Source: Spirochaetaceae bacterium
Lineage (GTDB): Bacteria; Spirochaetota; Spirochaetia; Treponematales; Treponemataceae
Assembly: GCA_017416145.1 (NCBI GenBank)
Contig: JAFQDD010000015.1
Span: forward strand, 1-64,000
Reading direction: 5' to 3'
Length of the DNA stretch: 64,000 bases
Shown here: positions 8,834 to 17,000 of the stretch, piece by piece
Layout of the letters: each line of letters opens with the position of its first letter
Position numbering within the stretch: the stretch's first letter is position 1
Notes under the pieces: model-generated
What the model saw: the letters and a program-made list of their open reading frames with translations, nothing else
The model's database searches: none
What the model was told of the DNA's origin: nothing
Translations under genes and position numbers: made by a program

Positions 8834-9277
8834 ATGTCAGATTTGAATAATTTAACAGTACAAGGTCGCATTGTAAAAAATGCAGAATTCACAACAACAG
8901 ATGCAGGACTAAGAATTGCAAGATTTTCAATAGCTACAAATCGCTATAGAAAAAATCCAGATGGTACAGCAGGAGAGGAAGCATATTTTTTTCCATTGGC
9001 TGTTTTTGGAAAGTATGCAGAACACTTAGAACCATATCTTGTAAAAGGGCAACAAGTAATTGTTGAAGGGTACCTCCGTCAACATCGTTGGGAAAAAGAT
9101 GGGGAAAAGAAAAGTGAGATAGGAATTGGTGTAGAAAAGATACATCTAATTTTTTCTGGAAAGAAGAACGGTGAAATTGCAAATGAAAGTGAAGTAACAA
9201 ACTTTCAACGCGAAGATCCAATTTCTGAAAGTGCATTAGATTTTCCACCTGCAGAAGATGATTATATGATTTTCTAG
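8834..9277 (+). CDS. ssb: Single-stranded DNA-binding protein (SSB 1)
   Basis: 147 residues with a typical SSB OB-fold (LTVQGRIVKNAEF…ARFSIATNRYRK…YFFPLAVFGKYAE…VKGQQVIVEGYLRQHRWE). The C-terminus ends DDYMIF, close to the acidic hydrophobic SSB tail that recruits repair proteins (DDDIPF type). Codons 121-126 (VTNFQR) are an exact plasmid iteron at 9193-9210, so the gene carries a Rep-binding site inside the coding region. One of three SSB-like genes on the element. Confidence 0.92.
   Translation: MSDLNNLTVQGRIVKNAEFTTTDAGLRIARFSIATNRYRKNPDGTAGEEAYFFPLAVFGKYAEHLEPYLVKGQQVIVEGYLRQHRWEKDGEKKSEIGIGVEKIHLIFSGKKNGEIANESEVTNFQREDPISESALDFPPAEDDYMIF
9193..9210 (+). repeat. Iteron inside the SSB coding region
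   Basis: An exact consensus copy AGTAACAAACTTTCAACG, read in frame as VTNFQR. Confidence 0.9.
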
Positions 9278-9334
9278 GAGGAATAAATCTGGGATATAAA
9301 TCTTAAATTTGAAGTTTTCAAAGTTGCAAGAAAA

Positions 9335-9562
9335 ATGGTAACAAACTTTCAACGCATAATAGAATTTGTAAGTGAAAAGTACACTTTTTTAGCAATTTTG
9401 ATATTAGGTATTTTTGGAAGTTTTGCAATCTTTCTAAGTACAAAGATGAATAGATTTCGATTTCCAGATTGGTGGAACTGGAAAAGAAGGGTTGTAAAAA
9501 ATATCATAACATTTTGGGTTATCTTAATAGCCTTAAAAATAATATTAAAAGGAGTTTCTTAG
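9335..9562 (+). CDS. Small two-helix membrane protein
   Basis: 75 residues from ATG 9335 with two membrane segments (FLAILILGIFGSFAIFL and NIITFWVILIALKIIL). The first codons after ATG are an iteron (VTNFQR). There is no SD before this ATG. The same frame extends upstream to a perfect AGGAGG at 9276-9281 followed 5 bp later by ATC at 9287, which would give a 91-residue protein. Either an ATC start is used or an original ATG has been lost. Function unknown. Confidence 0.5.
   Translation: MVTNFQRIIEFVSEKYTFLAILILGIFGSFAIFLSTKMNRFRFPDWWNWKRRVVKNIITFWVILIALKIILKGVS
9337..9354 (+). repeat. Iteron at the start of the membrane-protein gene
   Basis: GGTAACAAACTTTCAACG, one mismatch from the consensus. 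It again encodes VTNFQR in the local reading frame, as in the SSB gene. Confidence 0.88.
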
Positions 9563-9563
9563 A

Positions 9564-9911
9564 ATGAACAGAATTACTGTGCTTGGAAATCTTTGTGCAG
9601 ATGCAGAGAGATTTGATGTTGAAACTAGAAATGGGAATTCAAGTTATGTTTCATTTTTTGTTGCAGATTATGGAACACCAACTAAAAAAGGAGATCCTTT
9701 AACACTTGAAGTTCACTTTTCTAAAGATGTGGCATTAAAACTTCTTCCAGATTTAAAAAAAGGTAAAGAAGTTTTAGTAGATGGTTTTCTTGTAGAAAAA
9801 AGTTACGTGACAAGAGCTGGTGTTCCAAAAACAAAAATTTACGCGTCAGCAAATACGGTTTTGTTTACAGGAAAAAATGATTGTGAAAAAAGAGAAACGG
9901 AGGTTGCATGA
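9564..9911 (+). CDS. SSB-like OB-fold protein (SSB 2)
   Basis: 115 residues beginning MNRITVLGNLCADAE…VSFFVADYGTP and with KKGKEVLVDGFLVEKSYVTRAGVPKTKIYASA, the order of an SSB OB-fold. It is shorter than SSB 1 and lacks the acidic C-terminal tail, ending KRETEVA. SD AAAGGAG, 1 bp after the previous stop. It may bind ssDNA during transfer or act as a specialised partner of SSB 1. Confidence 0.75.
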   Translation: MNRITVLGNLCADAERFDVETRNGNSSYVSFFVADYGTPTKKGDPLTLEVHFSKDVALKLLPDLKKGKEVLVDGFLVEKSYVTRAGVPKTKIYASANTVLFTGKNDCEKRETEVA

Positions 9912-10111
9912 AAATATTAGTGCCTATTGAATTGAGTGCAGATGATGTTGAAAATCTTTCAATGGAATTAGAAGTAACAGAAAGTTCTTTTATGACAGAG
10001 TTTATTGAAAACTTACTTAAAAAAGCTGCTGTTGTTTGTAAGAGAACAGAACTTTCTGCAAAAGAGATTTCAGAAGTTAATCCATATCGACTTGTAGAAG
10101 TAGTGGAGTAA
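9908..10111 (+). CDS. Hypothetical small protein
   Basis: 67 residues, overlapping SSB 2 by 4 bp (ATGA). Acidic helical N-terminus (LSADDVENLSMELEVTESSFMTEFIENLL) of ribbon-helix-helix-like look. No family recognised. Confidence 0.6.
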   Translation: MKILVPIELSADDVENLSMELEVTESSFMTEFIENLLKKAAVVCKRTELSAKEISEVNPYRLVEVVE

Positions 10112-10115
10112 TTTT

Positions 10116-10412
10116 ATGAAGAGTTTTGGAAAGTATCAAAATCTTAGAATAATTACTACAGAAGGATTACTTGCTGATGGAGATTATATTCTTCCTGATA
10201 TAACAATAAGAGTGAAGAGAGGATATTTAGATGATTCTCTTGATGAAGAAGGTAGAATTCTTCCTGCAGTAGAAAGTCATGACAGTACACACATAGAGCA
10301 TTGGAAAAATGGTGTATTACATTTTGAATCGGCTCCAGCCATAATTGATAATCAAGATAATTATGAAGAATGGTGGTTGGATGGGGTAAGAATATTTCCA
10401 AAGGAGAAATAA
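10116..10412 (+). CDS. Hypothetical protein with W-x-x-G motif (paralogue A)
   Basis: 98 residues. The C-terminal half reads HIEHWKNGVLHFESAPAII…YEEWWLDGVRIF, the repeat style seen in phage and element proteins with W.NG.LH..dGPA units. The next gene has the same C-terminal pattern (HYEIWRKGLIEKVW…IEYWEKGVPV), so the two are paralogous. Function unknown. Confidence 0.6.
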   Translation: MKSFGKYQNLRIITTEGLLADGDYILPDITIRVKRGYLDDSLDEEGRILPAVESHDSTHIEHWKNGVLHFESAPAIIDNQDNYEEWWLDGVRIFPKEK

Positions 10413-10415
10413 ACA

Positions 10416-10832
10416 ATGGATGAAATGGAATTTAAGAATACCGTTGAAAGTTTGTTACTAAATGATTTATATAAAGCATCAAAATCAATTCATAAAAAAT
10501 ATCAGTTTATGCAATTTACAGATGCAGACGGAACTCTTCTTCAAGGAACAAAAGTAAGACTTGAAGATGAAAAGGGAAATATGTTTGGAACCGCTGGATT
10601 TGATATGAAATCAGAGCATCCAGTTGTTTATCATTTTGTTGATGGTATTTTGGATTCAGATGGTAATGAACCTGCAATAGAAAGTCCTAATCATTATGAG
10701 ATTTGGAGAAAAGGGTTAATTGAGAAGGTTTGGACTGATGGTGGTGATACAATTGAATATTGGGAAAAAGGTGTTCCTGTAAGGATTGAAACCAACGTTA
10801 TTCAGCGTAGAAAAAATGGAGAATCAATTTAG
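10416..10832 (+). CDS. Hypothetical protein with W-x-x-G motif (paralogue B)
   Basis: 138 residues, 3 bp after paralogue A. N-terminal helix, then DADGTLLQGTKVRLEDEKGNMFGTAG and two W..G units (IWRKGLIEKVW, EYWEKGVPVRIE). Similar repeats occur in hypothetical proteins of mobile elements. Last gene before the leader motif at 10846. Confidence 0.6.
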   Translation: MDEMEFKNTVESLLLNDLYKASKSIHKKYQFMQFTDADGTLLQGTKVRLEDEKGNMFGTAGFDMKSEHPVVYHFVDGILDSDGNEPAIESPNHYEIWRKGLIEKVWTDGGDTIEYWEKGVPVRIETNVIQRRKNGESI

Positions 10833-10845
10833 TAAATAATAGTTT

Positions 10846-10857
10846 TCTGTCTGCCCA
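10846..10857 (+). promoter_or_regulatory. Leader motif TCTGTCTGCCCA ahead of coiled-coil gene
   Basis: An exact copy of the leader motif 11 bp before the ATG at 10869, in sense orientation. No good promoter is visible at the usual distance. Confidence 0.65.
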
Positions 10858-10868
10858 GGTGGAGAATT

Positions 10869-11663
10869 ATGGAAGAAAAAAACATAACAAAAAAACTTCC
10901 AACAAGAGATAAAATTCCTTTGGAAGTACCAGAAGAAATTAATCAAATAGAAAATAATGAATTAATAGAAGAAATTCATGGAAAAATTGTTTCGCTTGAA
11001 GAACAAATGTCATTAAGCAATGAAGTTCTTCTAAAGAATATTGATAGTTTAAATACTTTTTATGCAGGATTCTCTGCGAAAACGGATGAGGTTATTAATC
11101 ATTTAAATAAAGAAGTTCTTTATACTAGAAGTCTAGAAAGTCAGATTGCTCAAAAAAAATCGGAATTTGAATCTTTGGAATTAAAAAAAGCTTTAGAAGA
11201 TGACAGAGCAAAATTTTCATTAAGTCTTGATCAAATGGAAAAAGACTTAAAAGAAGGCCTACAACGAATAGATAATTTCACAAATCAATCTTTTGAAGGA
11301 ATAAAAAGTCAAATTACTTCGTTTGATTCCAGAATTGACGAAATGAATAAGATTGATGATACCATTACAAAATGTATAGAAAAATACAGAAAGGATATGA
11401 CAGATTCTTCTACAAGAGAATTCCAAATATTAAAAGGTGAGAGTGAAAACTTATTAAAAGAATCTAAGATTAAGATTGAGGCACTTACTAAAGAAGTTAT
11501 AGATTTTTTAAAGTCTTGTCAGAAGCAAAATCAAGAACTAATAAAAAAGATACCAAAACAAACTAATAAGGTATGTTTAAAAGATGTTTTGATTTACATA
11601 TTAACCGGAACAAGTTTTATAGGAATGATAACACAAATGATAATGATTTTTTCAAATAGATAA
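10869..11663 (+). CDS. Tail-anchored coiled-coil protein
   Basis: 264 residues. Long alpha-helical, heptad-rich regions cover about 25-230 (EIHGKIVSLEEQMSLSNEVL, KKALEDDRAKFSLSL, QNQELIKKIP). A single C-terminal membrane helix (about 242-260, VLIYILTGTSFIGMITQMIMIF) would anchor it with the coiled coil in the cytoplasm. It may tether DNA or machinery to the membrane near the transfer channel. No family recognised. SD GGTGGAG overlaps the end of the leader motif. Confidence 0.62.
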   Translation: MEEKNITKKLPTRDKIPLEVPEEINQIENNELIEEIHGKIVSLEEQMSLSNEVLLKNIDSLNTFYAGFSAKTDEVINHLNKEVLYTRSLESQIAQKKSEFESLELKKALEDDRAKFSLSLDQMEKDLKEGLQRIDNFTNQSFEGIKSQITSFDSRIDEMNKIDDTITKCIEKYRKDMTDSSTREFQILKGESENLLKESKIKIEALTKEVIDFLKSCQKQNQELIKKIPKQTNKVCLKDVLIYILTGTSFIGMITQMIMIFSNR

Positions 11664-11667
11664 TAAG

Positions 11668-12018
11668 CGTTGAAAGTTTGTTACTATTTTATTTGTTTAT
11701 GTTGAAAATTTTGTATTTGATTATTTAAGCGTTGAAAATTTGTTACCATTAATGTGAATTGTAAAATTCTCTAAGCTACAAAGTTTTCGTAAATGAAAAT
11801 ATAAAGAAAATCTAGAAAAAAAGAGACAAATTATCTAAAAATCATATTTCTGTTGAAAGTTTGTTACTATTTTTGTTAATAAATAGATAATTTATTAAAA
11901 TTTTTTACTTGGCATTAATACATGCGTTGATAAATTGTGACTTTATAATTAGAAATAAAAAAACAGTATTGATTGAAAATTGTAACAATCTCTATTTTTA
12001 CGTTGAAAGTTTGTTACC
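11668..12018 (-). repeat. Iteron group 2 (inverted orientation)
   Basis: Reverse-oriented iterons begin at 11668 and 11851 (CGTTGAAAGTTTGTTACT type), 11730 (CGTTGAAAATTTGTTACC), 11925 (CGTTGATAAATTGTGACT) and 12001. A degenerate copy is near 11971. This group faces group 1. A second site of Rep binding could be used for origin pairing (copy control) or for regulating nearby promoters. Confidence 0.9.
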
Positions 12019-12079
12019 ATTATTATTTCACTTCGTTATTGAAATATTAATTTATTTATACTAATGATATAATAAAAAT

Positions 12080-12388
12080 ATGAGTGAAGCAAAATAAACT
12101 AAAACAGATGTAATTAATGAAATTTATGAGAGAGTTGATTTTAGCAAAAAAGAAATATCAGCTGTAATAGATACTCTTTTGTTTATTCTTAAAAAGAACT
12201 TACTTGAAAATTAATCAATTGAACTTAGAGGGTTTGGAACATTTGATGTTATTCCTAGAAAAAGTCGTGATAATGCAAGAAACCCTCAAACAAGTGAAGT
12301 TGTAAGTGTCCCAGAGCATTTTGTTGTAAAATTTAGACCTGGAAAGGAAATCGAAGAATCGTTGAAAAACTGTGACTTACAAGTGTAA
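12080..12388 (+). pseudogene. HU/IHF-family DNA-binding protein with two in-frame TAA codons
   Basis: The 103-codon frame from ATG 12080 to TAA 12386 encodes a complete HU-like protein (DVINEIYERVDFSKKEISAV…[25 protein letters not shown]…VVKFRPGKE). Two TAA codons interrupt it, at codon 6 (12095-12097) and codon 45 (12212-12214, just before IELRGFGTF). Frame and conserved residues are otherwise intact and there is no indel. An iteron-like sequence overlaps codons near the C-terminus. It is either a young pseudogene or read through. Confidence 0.82.
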
Positions 12389-12468
12389 ACGAAATCATTA
12401 TTTGAGGATTGAGATGTCATCTCCTTCCAAAACGGAAGGTAAGACAATACCGTTGAAAGTTTGTTACT
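12360..12468 (-). repeat. Iterons at the HU 3' end and downstream
   Basis: CGTTGAAAAACTGTGACT at 12360-12377 lies inside the HU reading frame. CGTTGAAAGTTTGTTACT at 12451-12468 is an exact inverted consensus. Between them is a small CCTTCC-AAAAC-GGAAGG hairpin (12423-12439). Confidence 0.82.
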
Positions 12469-12491
12469 ATTTTTTTGCCCAATAAATAGAG

Positions 12492-12526
12492 ATTTTTGTG
12501 CATATCAAAATAATATGCACAAAAAT
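12492..12526 (-). terminator. Strong hairpin after the minus-strand polyvalent operon
   Basis: Perfect 14-bp stem ATTTTTGTGCATAT / ATATGCACAAAAAT with a 7-base loop, 2 bp beyond the stop of the gene at 12529. The A/T ends make it usable as a terminator in either direction. Confidence 0.85.
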
Positions 12527-12528
12527 GC

Positions 12529-13155
12529 CTAACGTTCAATTTCAAGAGAATTTCTTCTTTGATGTTGGACTTCGGCCTTATGGAGTTTTTCTTGTTGTTT
12601 TTCATATCCAGCCAAAAGTTCGTCTCTTGGAATTTCGTAGAATGATTTATTCTTATCCATCAAAACAACAGAGTTTCCTTCTTTTGAAGCAGAAATAACT
12701 GTTACGGTTTCATAGATTTTTTCTTTCCCTGGTCCAAAAACTTTATCCATATTAAAGGCTATATTTTCAATGGTATCACCAATTTTTAATGAAGAATCTT
12801 TATCAACTTTTTGACCATTAGTAGAAATTGTATCATAAAAAGGTCTTGCAATTTTATTATCTTTATTATTTTGTTTTACTAATTCTTCATTAAGTGGAAC
12901 AGCTTCAATTGCCTCAAAATATGTTCTTACAAGAAACTGATTTATAGATTCATCTTGTTTCTTAATTTTATTAAGAAGAACTCTAGTTTTTTCTTGTTCT
13001 TCTTTTGACATTCTTCCTATAATATCTTTTGCGAGATTTATGGCATCAAGAGGAGAATTTGCTTCTTTTCTACAATAAACACTTAAATTATGGCGGAAAT
13101 TATAAGAAGTGTTATCGCGTTGTTTAAAATAATCTTCATATTGGGATTGAATCAT
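12529..13155 (-). CDS. Unknown element protein, downstream half of a TAA-split frame; C-terminus IER
   Basis: 208 residues, soluble, charged. The frame is continuous upstream through 25 sense codons (TTFKELTEKSRFGKEYT…ETPAYEKM) to the TAA that ends the gene at 13231-14001, so the two were probably one 490-residue protein. The ATG at 13155 has no SD. The end, RRNSLEIER, shares the (I/V)ER tail with the polyvalent protein, an SSB and others. Role unknown, perhaps a protein delivered by conjugation. Confidence 0.55.
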   Translation of the reverse strand: MIQSQYEDYFKQRDNTSYNFRHNLSVYCRKEANSPLDAINLAKDIIGRMSKEEQEKTRVLLNKIKKQDESINQFLVRTYFEAIEAVPLNEELVKQNNKDNKIARPFYDTISTNGQKVDKDSSLKIGDTIENIAFNMDKVFGPGKEKIYETVTVISASKEGNSVVLMDKNKSFYEIPRDELLAGYEKQQEKLHKAEVQHQRRNSLEIER

Positions 13156-13230
13156 TTTTTCATAAGCAGGAGTTTCATTTGTATATTCCTTCCCAAAACG
13201 GCTTTTCTCTGTTAATTCCTTGAAAGTTGT

Positions 13231-14001
13231 TTATGTAACTGTAAGAGTTGTATCCCCATTTGAAAGATGAAAAGACTTTTCGATTTCATTGAACTTTTCT
13301 AATTTCATGTTTTGAAATGTCTGTAAACCGTCTTTAGTAATCATTGCAAATTCTGGAATTATAGTTTTGTCTTGTACAATAGTTGGACTATTTTCAGCAT
13401 AAAGAATTGTTTCCTTTTGTTTAAAGTCGGGATATGCTGATTTAGGATTAATAATAGATTCAAACGTTTTTGAAGAAAGAACTAATTTCTCATTTCCATT
13501 GTCCAATAAGTATTCATTTGTTTCAGGATTTCTCTCAATTACTTTGTAGTTATCGCAGTATATTAATCCTTTGTTTGTTGTAATTAAGAATGGTGGTAGA
13601 ATAGTTTCTCCAAGAACAACAGGAGAGATTTCATTTTTTTCTTGTTTGATATTATCATTAAACTTTTTAAAAGAATCATCTACTTCTTTTCCATCTAAAT
13701 GGTATTCCCCATCTAATGGCATACCAAATTCCAATTTTAATTTTTTTATGAGGAATTCCCTTCTATCATTATCAACTTCTTTCATATTATAAATTTGGTT
13801 TAGTCGTTCTTCATAAGAAAGAGGTTTTTCTTCTGAAGGATAAAAGTCTTCTCTTTCGATTTCTTCTTTGTGATTAGAGAGAATATGTATTTGTTTTATA
13901 AGTTCTTGAAGCTGATTTGAATTATTATCACTAAAATTAATATTTTTTAAAAGTTCTGCAGCTTCTTCTAATTCTTTCTTTTTTGAATCTTTATTTTCCA
14001 T
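13231..14001 (-). CDS. Unknown element protein, upstream half of a TAA-split frame
   Basis: 256 residues: a helical N-terminus (about 1-90), then two related beta-rich units of about 60 residues (VVLGETILPPFLITTNKGL…EKLVLSSKTFESI and TIIPEFAMITKDGL…DTTLTVT). The second unit is cut by the TAA at 13231. The missing end (TTFKEL) follows in frame and aligns with TFESI of unit one, so the stop sits inside a conserved repeat. SD AGAGGAGTAC, as for several genes of the element. No family recognised. Confidence 0.6.
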   Translation of the reverse strand: MENKDSKKKELEEAAELLKNINFSDNNSNQLQELIKQIHILSNHKEEIEREDFYPSEEKPLSYEERLNQIYNMKEVDNDRREFLIKKLKLEFGMPLDGEYHLDGKEVDDSFKKFNDNIKQEKNEISPVVLGETILPPFLITTNKGLIYCDNYKVIERNPETNEYLLDNGNEKLVLSSKTFESIINPKSAYPDFKQKETILYAENSPTIVQDKTIIPEFAMITKDGLQTFQNMKLEKFNEIEKSFHLSNGDTTLTVT

Positions 14002-14070
14002 AAAATTGTGTACTCCTCTTGTTGTTGGAAAAGTAGCGATAAACCATAGAATTTATCGCTACAAAAAAGT

Positions 14071-17000
14071 TTATCGTTCTATGTCGATGTCTTTAGTTTT
14101 TTGATTTGGTGCTTTGTAAAATAATTCTGGATTGATTCTTGTTTTCCAAGTTGCTTGAACATCAATTTCCTTATTTTTTTCTGCAACAATATTTCTTGAA
14201 ATAAATTTACCTGGTTCCATAAAATATTTTTCAGTAACAGTCGTATTATTTAATGCACAATCAATAAAAACATTTCTTGAAATTAATTCTTTTACTTTAG
14301 ATTCAAATTCTGTTTGTTCTGTCTTATTCATTTTGTTATAACAAGAATCTGTAATAATTGGAAAAGCTCCAATAGCACCTGCATCCAAAGATGAAAAAAG
14401 AATATCGTTACGAATTTTGTCTTGTTGATTTTCAAGAAAGAAATCTTTATGAAAATATTGAACACCAGAAATTTTGTTACCTGAGTTTGTGAATACAACA
14501 GGAATAAAATCATCGTTCCAATTATTTGTATCATTAATTTCTTTTGCAATTAATTTTAAATCATTATTATCATTAACTTCTATCTTTACCCAAGAAGGCT
14601 TTTCTTTTTCGAATGCTTGTTCTGATACTTTTGTTTCTACTTCATTCCAACCTTTTTTAGGAAGATATAGACAGAATTTATCGTGATCTAAGATTATATG
14701 ACCTGCAAATCTTGAGATACCACTTGTAGTAGTCATAATTTTTTCTAAAGCTTTTGTAGTTTCAATATCATAGTTTGACGGAGCTACATTTCCAGATGGA
14801 TGATTATGAGCAATAACGATTAATGAGTCAGTTTCTTCTGCTCTTGTTATTACTTGTTTTACAGTTTCTTCATTAGGAACTGATACGACAGAAGCATTTG
14901 GCATATGTGAAGAAATAGCCAATTGGTCAGTAATCTTGCCAGAGTTTTTATCTACAAGAATGTATCTGAATGTTTCAAACTTTTTGTTTCTGTAGATGTT
15001 CATTGCAGCTTGAAGTTGTTTCATACTTGTTTTAGTAAGAGTATTGTTTTTTGATAGTGAAAGAGTTTTTCCTTTAATATCAAAAACACCATGTTCTTCA
15101 AACTCCTTAAAAGCTTTCCAAAGTCCAGTTCTATCTCCAGAAATGATTGGTTTAATAATTGATTCTCGTTCTTTTTCTGATTCTTTCAATTGTAGTGCTG
15201 ATAATTCTTTATCATCAAATAAAGATGGTTGAATTGAATCATTTACAATTTTTGTTTCAAGTTTTTCAATTTTATCAGAGAAGTTCTTTTCTTCTATTAA
15301 AAGTTTTCCATAAGAATTAGAATCATTAACCAAAAGTTGACCTAACCAAGAAGGAACTTGTTTTTCTGCTTCTGAATATTCTGCTCTCCATTTTTGATGA
15401 AGAGAAAGTTCTTCCGAAATTTTCTTGAATTGTTCTTTTCTTTCTGAAAGTTCATTCTGATATTTTGCAGAATATAATCTGATTGGTTCTCGGACTTCAC
15501 TTTCATCATTTTCAATTGAGGATTCAAAATTATATTTATATTGATTTGGTTTTTCGAATACATTTGAACAAAGTTCATTTGCTTCTTTCAAATCATTTAT
15601 TCTAATTTTTTCTCTTCCATCCATATTTGCAATTGTTAATGATACTTTCAAAATATTAGCAACATTTCTTGGAGAAAGGTCATTTTTTTGAGTGATTGTA
15701 TCCATATATTTCTGGCAAGTTTTGTTTAACTTACATAATTCAGCTATTTCTAGTGGATTAAGTTTTGAGTTGTAAACACCACGCTCTCTTTGAATTTTAA
15801 TTGCAGTTTCAACATGAGATTTCATTTCATCAACTGTAATTTTACGAGTGTCCTCTGTGTCTTTTTTTACAAAATGTTTGATTTCTATTCTATCCAAAAG
15901 TGGTGCAGAAAATTTATTCCAATATTGTTCTATACTTTTTGCAGAACATAGACAGATTCTTGATTCTGAATGGAAGTTACCACAAGGACATGGATTTGTT
16001 GCAAGTCCAAGTTGAAAATTTGCTGGATAAACTGTAGAACGGCCAGCTCTTGATAAAGTAACAGACTTGTTTTCAAGAGGAACTCTAAGCATTTGCAAAA
16101 CTGAAGTTCTAAATTCAGCAGTTTCATCTAGGAAAAGGGTTCCGTTAGTTGCAAGAGAAATTTCACCAGGTCGACAATTAACCCCTCCGCCACACATTCC
16201 TTCTATAGAGGCAGTTTGATGTGGCATTCTAAATGGAGCAGAGTACTTATCTTGATGTGGACCAGTTAATCCTGCTAGAGACTTTATTCTATAATTCACA
16301 TTACTTTCTTCTTCCGTCATATTTGGAGTAAGTGCAGGAATTAATGTAGTTGAAAGCAGTGTTTTTCCACAACCAGGAGGACCAACAAGTAAAAAGTTAT
16401 GTTTTCCTGCGGCCGCAATTTCTAATGCCCTTGCAGTTTCAAAATGTCCGTTCAAAATTGAGTTATCAATAGAAGGTAATGTTTCATTAAACCTAATATT
16501 TTTGTTATTTTGTGTTTGTACTTCCGGAGAAATGAAATTTTCCTTACTTTTGAGCAAAGTAGGAACTTCTGCTAAATTTTTTGCGATGGCTATTTTAATA
16601 CCTGGAATCTTATTGATTTCTTCAGCAGTTTTTTCGTCACACAAAATATGAGTAATTCCATGTGCTACAGCTGATTTTGCAGCAGCATATCCACCTCTTA
16701 CAGGTCTAATATTTCCTGAAAGTTCAAGTTCTCCGAGAACAAGACATTGCTCCGTCATAAAATTTTCTGTGTGTGAAAGAATACTAGTTGCGATAGCCAA
16801 ATCCATTGGGTTTTCTTTTTTTAAGTCCGCAGGAGAGACAGAAATTAAAACTCTTTCTTGAGGAAATGTTAGTCCCGAATTTGCAAATGCAGCTCTAACT
16901 CTTTCTCTTGTTTCTTTTACTTGAGAATCCGCAATTCCAATAATATCTACAGCAGGGATTCCTCTTCGTAAATCTGTTTCAATACTTACGATTGCTCCTT

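Noticed and set aside
12080-14001. Genetic code change with TAA as a sense codon
   Set aside because: TAA ends most intact genes in this window (Rep neighbours, T4SS, glnA), so a general reassignment is not tenable; local decay or suppression is simpler.
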